Shown here: positions 45,141 to 53,079 of the stretch, one piece after another
Position numbering within the stretch: position 1 is the first letter of the stretch
Layout of the letters: every line of letters starts with the position of its first letter
Source of the DNA: Sutcliffiella cohnii
Lineage (GTDB): Bacteria; Bacillota; Bacilli; Bacillales; Bacillaceae_I
Direction: 5' to 3'
DNA length: 64,000 nt
NCBI RefSeq assembly: GCF_002250055.1
Contig: NZ_CP018866.1
Location: forward strand, 512,001 to 576,000
Program-made: the position numbers and the translations under genes
The notes under the pieces: generated by a model
Databases searched by the model: none
What the model was told of the DNA's origin: nothing
Seen by the model: the letters and a program-made list of their open reading frames with translations, nothing else

Positions 45141-45169
45141 AGCGATGTGGATTCTACATCGCTTTTTTT
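45141..45169 (+). terminator. Terminator of the DHA2 pump gene
   Basis: AGCGATGT (45141-45148) pairs with ACATCGCT (45156-45163) and is followed by seven T residues. Confidence 0.9.
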
Positions 45170-45256
45170 AGTTAATAGGAGCAGCACAGTATAACTTCCA
45201 AATATTTGAAGAAAATAAAAGTGGAATTATTGGAATATGATAATTAGGAGAAAATA

Positions 45257-45781
45257 ATGCACTTTATATTTAACGGTTTATTTTTTATTGCTGGAGTAAT
45301 ATGGGGAGATTGGAAAAGGTGGAGACTTTATTATCCAACTATCCTTTTTCTTATTTGTGTAGATTTGTTGAAAAACTTCCTTTTCTATAACTATTCTATG
45401 TGGACATACGAAGAAACATTTTTTGGCGAGACTATATTACAAAACCACACATTTATCAATTTGATGATTATGGTAATTGTTTATCCAGCAACTGTTTTAA
45501 TATATCTTGGACGCTTTCCACAAAAAAGACAAAACCAATTTTTCTGGATTTTATTTTGGATCGTTACATATTGGGTTGTCGAGTACGTCAATTTAAACTA
45601 CTTAAATTTAATCAATCATTATAACGGTTGGAATATGAAATGGTCATTTCTATTTCTTATTGTCATGTTTGTCATGTTAAAGATTCACCACAAAAATCCA
45701 TTATTAGCTTGGGCATTATCTATCCTTTTCATTTTATTTTTATGGAATGTTTTTGATATATCAGTTGAAATATTAAAATGA
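45257..45781 (+). CDS. CBO0543-type integral membrane protein
   Basis: A 174-residue, very hydrophobic protein with about five helices and many aromatic residues. The pattern DLLKNFLFYNYSMWTY, then LMIMVIVYPATVLIYLGRFP and YWVVEYVNLNYLNLINHYNGWN matches the CBO0543 family, common in Bacillaceae and of unknown function. An AGGAG site precedes the ATG. A second probable member of the family is at 63358-63939. It is a single gene ending at a terminator shared with the convergent small gene. Confidence 0.7.
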   Translation: MHFIFNGLFFIAGVIWGDWKRWRLYYPTILFLICVDLLKNFLFYNYSMWTYEETFFGETILQNHTFINLMIMVIVYPATVLIYLGRFPQKRQNQFFWILFWIVTYWVVEYVNLNYLNLINHYNGWNMKWSFLFLIVMFVMLKIHHKNPLLAWALSILFILFLWNVFDISVEILK

Positions 45782-45837
45782 AACCTTCCTAAAAGTATTG
45801 TTTTTAATCGAAAATCTACTTTAGCCTTCATAAAAAA

Positions 45838-45861
45838 ACTCACCAGATGGTGAGCTTTTTT
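45838..45861. terminator. Bidirectional terminator
   Basis: CTCACC (45839-45844) pairs with GGTGAG (45849-45854), with A and T runs on the two sides. It serves the membrane gene on one strand and the small BH0509-like gene on the other. Confidence 0.75.
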
Positions 45862-46009
45862 AATTATGATGATCAAACACCATTTGTTCGTAAACTTTAT
45901 TGTATAAATGCTCAATATCATGGTCTGTCATGTAAGCAAATGTAAGTGGGTCTGTTCCTTTCATTAACTCAAGAAATTCGATCATGTTTTTCCGTTCAAC
46001 TCTACTCAT
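45860..46009 (-). CDS. BH0509-like small protein
   Basis: A 49-residue protein, MSRVERKNMIEFLELMKGTD through YEQMVFDHHN, behind a strong AAGGAGG site nine bases from the ATG. The pattern (S/T)RxERKxMIEF, then MTDxEIEHLYN, matches the small BH0509 family of Bacillaceae as I recall it. It is hydrophilic and mostly helical, with no signal peptide. Function is unknown. It ends at the shared hairpin. Confidence 0.75.
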   Translation of the reverse strand: MSRVERKNMIEFLELMKGTDPLTFAYMTDHDIEHLYNKVYEQMVFDHHN

Positions 46010-46173
46010 TTTTTATATTCCTCCTTAAGTTGTATTAATACAGTTATATTATAATTTATTTTATTATATAACAGAATATTCGAAAATGGTACACATTTTA
46101 TAAAAATTTTTCCGTAATTTTTTTCGTATGTTATATTGGTGATGGAAAGAATAAGTTTTTAGGAGAAATATAT

Positions 46174-46779
46174 ATGCAAGAACAGTACTATGATCAATTA
46201 TTAAATATTGAAACATCAGAGGTGCAAAAAGGATTTCACTCTTCCTTCCATTATCATCGATATGAGCCTACACCCTATGAGGCGCTTGTATTATTCTTCG
46301 AGCAATATTCGTTAACGAACAAAGACCGTATTATTGATTTTGGTTGTGGAAAGGGTCGGTTGAACTTTTTTGTGCATCATTTTTTTGGTACCAGAGCAAC
46401 AGGTATTGAAATGGACGAAACGTTTTATAAAGAAGCCCTTCAAAATAGGCGGAAATATTGGTTAAAAAGAAGAGAAATCGGCGACCAAATTCAGTTTTTT
46501 CAATGTTTAGCTGAAAACTATTCAATAAGTAAAGAAGACAATGTTTTTTATTTCTTTAATCCTTTCACCGTTCAAATATTTATGAAAGTAGTAAGAAATA
46601 TATTAGCTTCATATGAGGTGGAACCGCGTAAACTTGATATCATTCTTTATTATCCTGCAAACGAATATACGTATTATTTAGAAGAACAGACTCCTTTTTA
46701 CTTATTTCAAGAAGTACTGTTACCTCGTTACGAACATAACCCGTATGAAAAGTTTTTAATTTATCGATTAGATTGTTAA
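46174..46779 (+). CDS. SAM-dependent methyltransferase, class I
   Basis: A 201-residue protein with the Rossmann SAM-binding motif I, RIIDFGCGKGRLNFF (about residues 52-66), and the acidic end of strand 2, TGIEMDETFY, near 77. The substrate region is not diagnostic; YYFFNPFT-like residues near 127 hint at motif IV. It would be cytoplasmic. A TTTAGGAGAAA site precedes the ATG. It stands alone; its TAA stop abuts repeat family A copy 3. Target molecule unknown. Confidence 0.8.
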   Translation: MQEQYYDQLLNIETSEVQKGFHSSFHYHRYEPTPYEALVLFFEQYSLTNKDRIIDFGCGKGRLNFFVHHFFGTRATGIEMDETFYKEALQNRRKYWLKRREIGDQIQFFQCLAENYSISKEDNVFYFFNPFTVQIFMKVVRNILASYEVEPRKLDIILYYPANEYTYYLEEQTPFYLFQEVLLPRYEHNPYEKFLIYRLDC

Positions 46780-47059
46780 AGAGGTTGGGACATAACTATT
46801 TTAATCAAAGTAAAAAACGAACAAAAATACTCGGGGAAAACCCGCTCCGGAAATATACTTCGCTTTCCGCGGGCGTGTCTAGTTACGGCGGCTTGGCCCT
46901 CGAGACATAAGCCAGTCACTTCCGTTGGGCAAAGAGCGCCCAACTGCAGCGCCTGTCTTATGCTTGTCGGGCCAGGTCGAGCCGCCTTCACTTTTCGTAG
47001 CTGGTGAGCCTCCTCGTGCTGCGCACTGCGGGGTCTCACCTATGCCTTTCCTCCCGCAG

Positions 47060-47310
47060 TCTTTCATGTATTACAAGCTATACACCACAGAGAATGAAAA
47101 TGGTTTTTGCGTGGCTATACTAATGCTACGGCTGGATGAGGAAGGTCGTGACTCCTTGGTGTGTGTGAGCCCTCCCCGCAGTCTGACTCCTTCGACCACG
47201 GTGCATCACAGATTGTTGCTCCCTTTATGGGAAGCACTCATGGTAGATTAACCCTATTCTGGTTGTTGCACCAGCCTCAAAACTTCTTCGCCGTAGAAAG
47301 GATGTTTTCA
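47060..47310 (+). ncRNA. Putative bridge RNA region of the IS110 element
   Basis: IS110 elements with long non-coding left ends encode a bridge RNA whose loops pair with target and donor DNA. Here CCCGCAG (47175-47181) equals the left flank of the insertion site. Three bases later GACTCC (47185-47190) is the complement of the right flank GGAGTC. Both lie in a loop closed by GGTCG and CGACC. The exact RNA ends and fold are not established. Confidence 0.45.
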
Positions 47311-48534
47311 ATGGAAGTAATCATTGAGAATGCTTGTGGTATGGATGTCCACAAGGATAGCATTACTGCATGTGCCATTACAGCAAAAGGAAAGGAGATT
47401 GAAACTTTTTCAACTAAAACTATATATCTTATAGAGTTGGTGGACTGGGTTAAGAAACACAACTGTACCCATGTGGCGATGGAAAGTACAAGTGTCTACT
47501 GGAAACCTATTGTCAATTTACTAGAAGCAGAAGGTATTGAATTTCTAGTTGTGAATGCTCAACATATTAAAGCTGTTCCTGGGCGTAAAACCGATGTGAA
47601 AGATGCCGAATGGATTGCCAAATTACTTCGTCACGGTTTACTTAAAGCTAGTTATATTCCTGACCGAAATCAGCGAGAATTACGTGAACTTGTGCGTTAT
47701 CGTCGTAGCATAATTGAAGAACGTGCCAGACAATATAATCGGATTCAAAAAGTGTTAGAAGGAGCTAATATCAAGCTTGGCTCTGTTGTTTCTGACATTA
47801 TGGGAGTTTCTTCTCGTGATATGCTTCGATCCATAGCGGAAGGGAATGAAGACCTTGAAGAGTTAACAAACTTTGCGAGAGGAAGAATGAAAAATAAAAA
47901 AGATGAATTGAAACTCGCACTTCAAGGGTATATTCAAGAACATCAACGATTTATGATAAAAACGATTATGGATCATATCGATTTCCTAACTGAGCAAATC
48001 GATAAACTAGACAAAGAGATAGAAAAAAGGATGGAAGACGATCAAGAAGACATAGATCGTTTAGATTCCATTCCTGGCATTGGAAGAAAAATGGCGGAAC
48101 AAATGCTTGCAGAAATTGGTCCAAATATAAAAGAGCAATTCCCGACTGCACCCCAACTATGTTCATGGGCGGGTTTAGTTCCAGGAAATAACCAAAGTGC
48201 TGGAAAACGTAAGTCATCCAAAACGATGAAAGGAAACAAATATCTTAAATCAGCACTCATTGAAGCAGCTCATTCTGTTCGAGGGTCTAAAAACTACCTT
48301 GGTGCACTTTACCGTCGGACTGCTTCACGTAAAGGTAAAAAGCGTGCAGCAGTTGTTGTAGCCCATGCGATGTTACGAATCTCCTATTATCTCTTAACAC
48401 GAAAGGAAATGTACGTAGATCTAGGAGAAGACTACTTCGATAAGCAAAGACAACAGTCCATTGTTAGACATTCACTACGAAGATTAGAAAATTTAGGCTA
48501 CACCGTGACACTAGTTGAACCAAAAGTTTCATAA
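47311..48534 (+). CDS. IS110-family transposase (DEDD recombinase)
   Basis: A 407-residue transposase. The N-terminal RuvC-like DEDD domain has ACGMDVHKDSITACAI (D near 11), VAMESTSVYWKPI (E) and GRKTDVKDAEWIAKLLRHG (two D). The C-terminal Tnp_20 domain has LDSIPGIGRKMAEQMLAEIG and the serine-bearing SWAGLVPGNNQSAGKRKSS. A coiled-coil-like helix (about 215-265) joins them. The frame is open from 47161, but the ATG at 47311 is nine bases after AGAAAGG. All catalytic motifs look intact, so the element may be active. It recombines DNA under guidance of the element's own RNA (known for the family). Confidence 0.92.
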   Translation: MEVIIENACGMDVHKDSITACAITAKGKEIETFSTKTIYLIELVDWVKKHNCTHVAMESTSVYWKPIVNLLEAEGIEFLVVNAQHIKAVPGRKTDVKDAEWIAKLLRHGLLKASYIPDRNQRELRELVRYRRSIIEERARQYNRIQKVLEGANIKLGSVVSDIMGVSSRDMLRSIAEGNEDLEELTNFARGRMKNKKDELKLALQGYIQEHQRFMIKTIMDHIDFLTEQIDKLDKEIEKRMEDDQEDIDRLDSIPGIGRKMAEQMLAEIGPNIKEQFPTAPQLCSWAGLVPGNNQSAGKRKSSKTMKGNKYLKSALIEAAHSVRGSKNYLGALYRRTASRKGKKRAAVVVAHAMLRISYYLLTRKEMYVDLGEDYFDKQRQQSIVRHSLRRLENLGYTVTLVEPKVS

Positions 48535-48754
48535 AGCGATCCCAAAAAGTCGATAGATTTTTGAGTATGACGCTCTCCTCAAAAAACAAGAATAAGCTGC
48601 GTCTAATTTAGTATTGCCATTTTTCCATATTTTAGTGTTATATTTTCATGGTAGGAGTCTACGTATATTTCCTCCGCTAAACCTGCAATATTTCGTCTTT
48701 TGAGGTGATTACATTAGTCTTGACTCAGCCTCTTTAACTATTGAAAGTTATGTA

Positions 48755-49735
48755 TTAATGAATAGCCGGTATTTTAATTTTTACGGAGAATTGTTCATCT
48801 TTGTAGGTGAAATCAAGTAATCCGTTATATTGCTGGACGGTTGAATGAATTATTTTAGTGCCGAGTCCTTCATGGTTGCCACCTTTCGTTGTTTCACCGT
48901 ACTTATCATAAAGACGATCTAAAACATTTGAAGTTAATGGCAATGAGTTATTTTTGCATATTAATATGTAAAGTCCGCTTCTTTTATAAAATTGTAAAGA
49001 TAGGAGTGGCTGCTCCTCTCTTTCCTTTAGCCAATCTTCACATGCTTCTACACTATTTGTGAGTAAATTACTAATGAGTGCCACTGTATCCTTATCGGTA
49101 AGCGGTAAAGAGGATATAGGAACATCTAAATCATAATAGACAGAACAACCTATACTTGTAGCTCGTTTATACATTTGGTGTAAAACAGCTGCGACTACTC
49201 CTGTTTCTCCTTTAATGGAGAGGTTAGTTTCCTCATAACTATCTACTAACGAATCTAAGTACGTTTTAGCTTCTGAATTGCTTCCTTTTTCTAACATATA
49301 ATGAATAGCGGAAATATGCTTTAAAAAGTCGTGCCGTTCACTACGCAGAATGCGAAACGTTTCATTTAGACGTGTTTGTTGAGCTTCAAACTGTTGAACT
49401 TCTTTTCGTACTAAATTCCTTTCTCTGGCAGCCTGCACTTTCCCAATTTCAATTAATATAAAAACAATAAGGAGTGTAGTAGTAAAAACAGTAGTTGGTA
49501 TTAATAGACAAAATGAAACAATGAAAATTTGACCTAAACTAAATACTATATTTATCGTTGATTTCCAGTTTGGAACTGTTGGTTTTATGACGATAAGACA
49601 AATATATGTTAGGACAAATAGTAAAGCTGTGACAGTGTATAAAATAAGATCATTTAAAATTAATGATAGTAGTCCGTATGTAAGTATCGTTGCTAAAAAC
49701 GACATAAACCCCCAATACAAAAATTGAGTCTTCAA
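48755..49735 (-). CDS. natK: NatK-like sensor histidine kinase (GHKL type)
   Basis: A 326-residue kinase. About five hydrophobic helices fill residues 1-105. A coiled linker follows, then the phosphoacceptor region RSERHDFLKHISAIHYML near 132 and a GHKL ATPase with LISNLLTNSVEACEDWL near 222 and GNHEGLGTKIIHSTVQQY near 290. This is the AgrC/NatK class that partners LytTR regulators. It starts with TTG behind AAAGGATGG, 14 bp after the regulator stop, so natR-natK form one operon. Its divergent neighbours encode a NatAB-type ABC exporter, as in the B. subtilis natKR/natAB locus. Its stop is 20 bp from repeat family A. Confidence 0.83.
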   Translation of the reverse strand: MKTQFLYWGFMSFLATILTYGLLSLILNDLILYTVTALLFVLTYICLIVIKPTVPNWKSTINIVFSLGQIFIVSFCLLIPTTVFTTTLLIVFILIEIGKVQAARERNLVRKEVQQFEAQQTRLNETFRILRSERHDFLKHISAIHYMLEKGSNSEAKTYLDSLVDSYEETNLSIKGETGVVAAVLHQMYKRATSIGCSVYYDLDVPISSLPLTDKDTVALISNLLTNSVEACEDWLKEREEQPLLSLQFYKRSGLYILICKNNSLPLTSNVLDRLYDKYGETTKGGNHEGLGTKIIHSTVQQYNGLLDFTYKDEQFSVKIKIPAIH

Positions 49736-49749
49736 GCGTAATCCATCCT

Positions 49750-50448
49750 TTAAAAATAATATTCTTGTAAAAAGTTGACTTTCTCCTTCGTTATCATTGC
49801 TTTTTGCTCTATTCCATCAAATGAGACTACGTAGGAATTTTTTGCGTAAAGTGAAAAGTTTTTAACGTAATGAATGTTTATAATAAAGGAACGGTGTGAG
49901 CGGATAAAGTCACGTTCTCTTAGTTCACCTTCCAATTCATTGAGTGTTAAATACGTCGTTATCGCTTCTGCTTTCGTGTATATCGTTGTGGAGCGACCTG
50001 ACCGTTCAATGAAAATGATGTCCTTTTTTTGTAAAATATGAATATCGTTTTTTTGTTTAAGGTAAAGTCTGCCAGTAATTTCTGCTGACTTCGTCTTTTC
50101 TAAAAGGCGTTCAACGGATTTAATTAATCTTTCTTTCGGGTATGGTTTCATAATATAATCATGCACATTTAATTCAAAAGCATGGACCGCGTAGCCACTT
50201 GTCCCCGTTACGAAAATGACCGTAATATTCAGTGCGTGTGTATGAATGATATCTGCTAGTTCATAACCAGACAGATTAGGCATTTCAATGTCAGCGATTA
50301 ATACATCAATGTCTTCTTTTTTTATATGCTCATATGCTTTATCGGCAGATGTTGTAGCAAATATAATTTCGATATTAGGGATCGTCTGTACGATAGCATG
50401 CAATTTATCTAAGTCTATTTGTCTATCATCTACTAGTCCAACCTTCAT
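49750..50448 (-). CDS. natR: NatR-like LytTR response regulator
   Basis: A 232-residue response regulator. The receiver (1-120) has the phosphoacceptor in VLIADIEMPNLSGYELADII, VTGTSGYAVHAF and the switch lysine in HDYIMKPYPKERL. The LytTR domain (about 135-232) has IIFIERSGRSTTIYTKAEAI and the hallmark DFIRSHRSFIINIHYVKNF. An open frame runs upstream to 50706, but the ATG at 50448 gives MKVGLVDDRQID, the proper receiver start. It probably activates the divergent natAB promoter through the repeats at 50531 and 50552. Confidence 0.88.
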   Translation of the reverse strand: MKVGLVDDRQIDLDKLHAIVQTIPNIEIIFATTSADKAYEHIKKEDIDVLIADIEMPNLSGYELADIIHTHALNITVIFVTGTSGYAVHAFELNVHDYIMKPYPKERLIKSVERLLEKTKSAEITGRLYLKQKNDIHILQKKDIIFIERSGRSTTIYTKAEAITTYLTLNELEGELRERDFIRSHRSFIINIHYVKNFSLYAKNSYVVSFDGIEQKAMITKEKVNFLQEYYF

Positions 50449-50526
50449 GTTATCCCCGCTTTCTTTCAGACAAAGCCGTTTCCATTTATTATCTCTACAT
50501 CTCATTATAAAGGAAATATTTGACCT

Positions 50527-50592
50527 TTTCACGACATGAAATGGAACTTTTACGACATGAAGGGGGAATAATTTCTCATTTCTTAGTATGAT
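50527..50592 (+). promoter_or_regulatory. natAB promoter with NatR-type paired repeats
   Basis: ACGACATGAA occurs at 50531-50540 and 50552-50561, exactly 21 bp apart, the spacing typical of LytTR sites. The second copy ends next to a poor -35 (GGGAAT 50564-50569), 17 bp before TATGAT (50587-50592). An activator site beside a weak -35 fits positive control of natAB by NatR. Confidence 0.7.
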
Positions 50593-50624
50593 TACAGCAT
50601 ACAAAGGAAGAGGTGGAGGAAAGA

Positions 50625-51377
50625 ATGATAGAAATACAAAATATAACGAAAACATTTCAAGATAAAAAGAAATACGTAACGGCATTAAATCACGTCTCTC
50701 TATCAATCTCTAAAGGTCAAGTGGTAGGGTTGTTAGGTGAAAATGGAGCAGGTAAAACTACGCTGTTACGATCAGTAGCAACGTTGTTGGCACCAACAGA
50801 AGGGAATATTACTGTAGCTAACTTTGACACTGTGAAGGAAGCGAATGAAATTAAACGAAAAATAGGAGTACTATTCGGTGGAGAGACTGGCCTTTATGAC
50901 CGTCTTACTGCTAAAGAGAACTTAGAATACTTCGCGATGTTGTACGGGTTAAGTAAACATGAAACTAAGGTGCGAATTGAGACCTTAGCAAAAATGTTTG
51001 GAATGAAAGATTATTTAAATCGTAAAGTTGGCGGTTTTTCTAAAGGGATGCGTCAAAAGGTAGCGATTGCTCGAACGTTAATTCATAATCCGGAAATTAT
51101 TTTATTTGATGAACCGACAACCGGTCTTGATATAACATCATCCAATGTGTTTCGTCAGTTAGTACATCAGCTGAAACGAGAAGGGAAAACAATTATTTTC
51201 TCGAGTCATATTATGGATGAAGTTTCGCTACTTTGCGATTCAGTCGCAATGATTCACAAAGGTGAACTCGTCTATTACGGTGATTTAGACGAACTGTACC
51301 GTAAAGAAGGTACAAATGATCTAAACTATATCTTTATGAGTAAGCTAGTAAGGGGGAACGATACAAATGCTTCGTAA
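50625..51377 (+). CDS. natA: NatA-like ABC exporter ATPase
   Basis: A 250-residue ABC ATPase. Walker A is LLGENGAGKTTLLRS near residue 36, the signature is GGFSKGMRQKVAIARTLI near 130, and Walker B is EIILFDEPTTGLD near 150, followed by FSSHIMDEV. An in-frame GTG at 50613 is possible, but GGTGGAGG places the start at the ATG at 50625. It pairs with the NatB-like permease whose gene overlaps its last 11 bp. In B. subtilis NatAB expels Na+ in response to proton-gradient collapse or alcohols. It is divergent from natR-natK. Confidence 0.87.
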   Translation: MIEIQNITKTFQDKKKYVTALNHVSLSISKGQVVGLLGENGAGKTTLLRSVATLLAPTEGNITVANFDTVKEANEIKRKIGVLFGGETGLYDRLTAKENLEYFAMLYGLSKHETKVRIETLAKMFGMKDYLNRKVGGFSKGMRQKVAIARTLIHNPEIILFDEPTTGLDITSSNVFRQLVHQLKREGKTIIFSSHIMDEVSLLCDSVAMIHKGELVYYGDLDELYRKEGTNDLNYIFMSKLVRGNDTNAS

Positions 51378-52524
51378 TATATATTTAAAAGAGATAAAAG
51401 ATAGTTTTAGAGATAGACGAACGTTGTTATTAACCGTTCTGTTGCCACTAGTTATGATGACAGGGTTAACTTTCTTTTACGAAAGCTTAATGTCTGATGG
51501 CGATGGCGATGTTTATAATTTAGCAGTTTCTGAAGCTATCAGTGAAGAAGAGAAAGCGATATTACAAGGATATGAAAATATAAAAATAATACTAGTTCAA
51601 AATCCAGAGGAGATGGTACAGGAAGGGGAAGCACATGCGGCGCTCCTTTTTGAAGAAGGATTTATTGAAAAAATAAATAATGGAGATGAAGCGGGAGTGA
51701 CTATATTAGGAGATTCCTTTAGTCAAAAATCATCTTTTCTTATGAATCTTGTGTCGTCTGCTCTTACTGTTCTTGAAAAAGATGTGATATCAACCCGTCT
51801 TACTACGTTAGGATTGGACACACAATTAGTACAGCCAATTAGTGTACATTATCAAGAGCTTGCAGAGGATAATACGAGTGCTAATCTTTTAGCGATGTTA
51901 ATTCCGTTAATTTTAGCATTAGCAATTGGGGTAGGTGCAGGTCCAGCTGCTTCTGATTTATTCGCTGGTGAGAAAGAACGAAAAACGATGGAAGCATTAT
52001 TAATGACACCGGTAAAAAGGTCAACATTGTTGTTAGCTAAATGGCTAACCATATCAACAATCGGCGCTCTAACAGGGATCATAACGTTATTAGTAGTTTC
52101 AATCGAAATTTATTTCTTTACGGAAAATTTAAAACAGTCTTTATCTGGACACGAAAATCTCCTATTAATTATGGGAATTGCAATTGTCATCGCCATCGTG
52201 TATGCAATGTTAGTAGCGTCCATTTTAATGGTTACGAGTATTGCGGCAAAAACGGTAAAAGAATCACAAAGTTATAGTTCGCCAATTATGATGTTAACGG
52301 TGTTCCCGTTAATGATTATTACTGGGATAGGTGTAAATGAGTTAGCTTTTCATCATTTTGCGATTCCGATTTTAAATTTGTTTAGTTTATTGAAGGAGTT
52401 AATTGTTGGAGTTGTAAATTACGAGCATATATTCATTACGATTGGAAGTAATATCATTTGTTTAGCTATTTTATTTGTTGTAGGTAGAATTATGTTTTTG
52501 AAAGATAAGTGGGTAATGAATTGA
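51367..52524 (+). CDS. natB: NatB-like ABC exporter permease
   Basis: A 385-residue ABC-2 type permease. One N-terminal helix (about 20-38) precedes a large extracellular loop (about 40-175), then about five helices in the C-terminal half, with the ABC-2 stretch LFAGEKERKTMEALLMTPVKRS near 200-220. It forms the membrane channel driven by NatA. The start overlaps natA by 11 bp, so synthesis is coupled. A family C MITE begins 14 bp after the stop and may act as terminator. Confidence 0.85.
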   Translation: MLRNIYLKEIKDSFRDRRTLLLTVLLPLVMMTGLTFFYESLMSDGDGDVYNLAVSEAISEEEKAILQGYENIKIILVQNPEEMVQEGEAHAALLFEEGFIEKINNGDEAGVTILGDSFSQKSSFLMNLVSSALTVLEKDVISTRLTTLGLDTQLVQPISVHYQELAEDNTSANLLAMLIPLILALAIGVGAGPAASDLFAGEKERKTMEALLMTPVKRSTLLLAKWLTISTIGALTGIITLLVVSIEIYFFTENLKQSLSGHENLLLIMGIAIVIAIVYAMLVASILMVTSIAAKTVKESQSYSSPIMMLTVFPLMIITGIGVNELAFHHFAIPILNLFSLLKELIVGVVNYEHIFITIGSNIICLAILFVVGRIMFLKDKWVMN

Positions 52525-52537
52525 TAGAATGTAGGGG

Positions 52538-52798
52538 GGCTGTCCTAAAAGTCAGTAGAAACTGACTTTTAGGACTTTTTTTGTTCGTTATCCTTATAAG
52601 GAGTCTAAAAATATCATTGGTTGATAGTACAAATTTTTCATTATGTGTAGTTTGCACAGATGTTGGTTTAATCGTATTAATAGAGGAAGAGCACTGTATA
52701 TACGTATATTGAACCAACTATCTGAATGAAATCTATTCAAACAAAACAGTGGAAAAACGATAAGGTTTCTCCACTGTTTTGAGACTTATTAGACAGCC
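52538..52798. mobile_element. Family C MITE, copy 2
   Basis: A 261-bp copy of the element at 26325-26573, with the same orientation of hairpins: GGCTGTCCTAAAAGTCAGTA at the left and CAAAACAGTGGA paired with TCCACTGTTTTG near the right end, closing with GACAGCC. The end blocks and hairpins are highly conserved between copies, while the middle (about 52600-52700) has diverged. Confidence 0.85.
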
Positions 52799-52852
52799 TC
52801 TTTTTATTTTTATATTTAAAAAGTGTCTGACTTGAGCTGAAAATTGCTTATA

Positions 52853-52936
52853 TGGAACAGTATAGGTGAGAAGTGGAACACAACTGATAAGAAATGGAAT
52901 AGAAATGATAGTAACTGGAACAGGTGAGGGTCAAAT
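52853..52936. repeat. Decayed 21-bp tandem repeat
   Basis: Four consecutive units begin TGGAAYA: TGGAACAGTATAGGTGAGAAG (first 20 bases conserved in type), then at 52874, 52895 and 52916, always 21 bp apart. Each has a purine-rich second half. No ORF with a ribosome site covers them. The rest of the gap to the MFS gene holds nothing recognisable. Confidence 0.6.
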
Positions 52937-53079
52937 CAAAGGTAAATATATGTTGAATTCGTCTTTTTCTTGCAAGTCACAATGTTGAAACAAAAAAGTA
53001 ATACTCTCCTCTTTTTTAGTGGCAGAATTGGAGTAAACTAAAGGATGAAAAGAGTTTTTTGGTAAGAAGGTGTGAAAGG

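Larger units (their letters stand above)
47060..48654 (+). mobile_element. IS110-family insertion sequence
   Basis: About 1,595 bp, bounded by comparison with uninterrupted family A copies. AG is present at both junctions (47058-47059 and 48653-48654) and could be the shared core dinucleotide. There are no terminal inverted repeats and no longer target duplication, as expected for IS110. It holds a 250-bp non-coding left end, the transposase and a 120-bp right end. Confidence 0.85.
46779..48735 (+). mobile_element. Repeat family A copy 3, split by IS110
   Basis: Left part 46779-47059 (starting AAGAGGTTGGGACATAACTA) and right part 48653-48735 (AGGAGTCTACGTATATTTCC to GACTCAGCCTCTTT) together form one family A element. 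A family B insert lies at about 46875-47000. The IS110 element interrupts the sequence between CCTCCCGCAG and GAGTCTACG, which is continuous in copy 2. The composite sits between convergent methyltransferase and natK genes. Confidence 0.85.
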
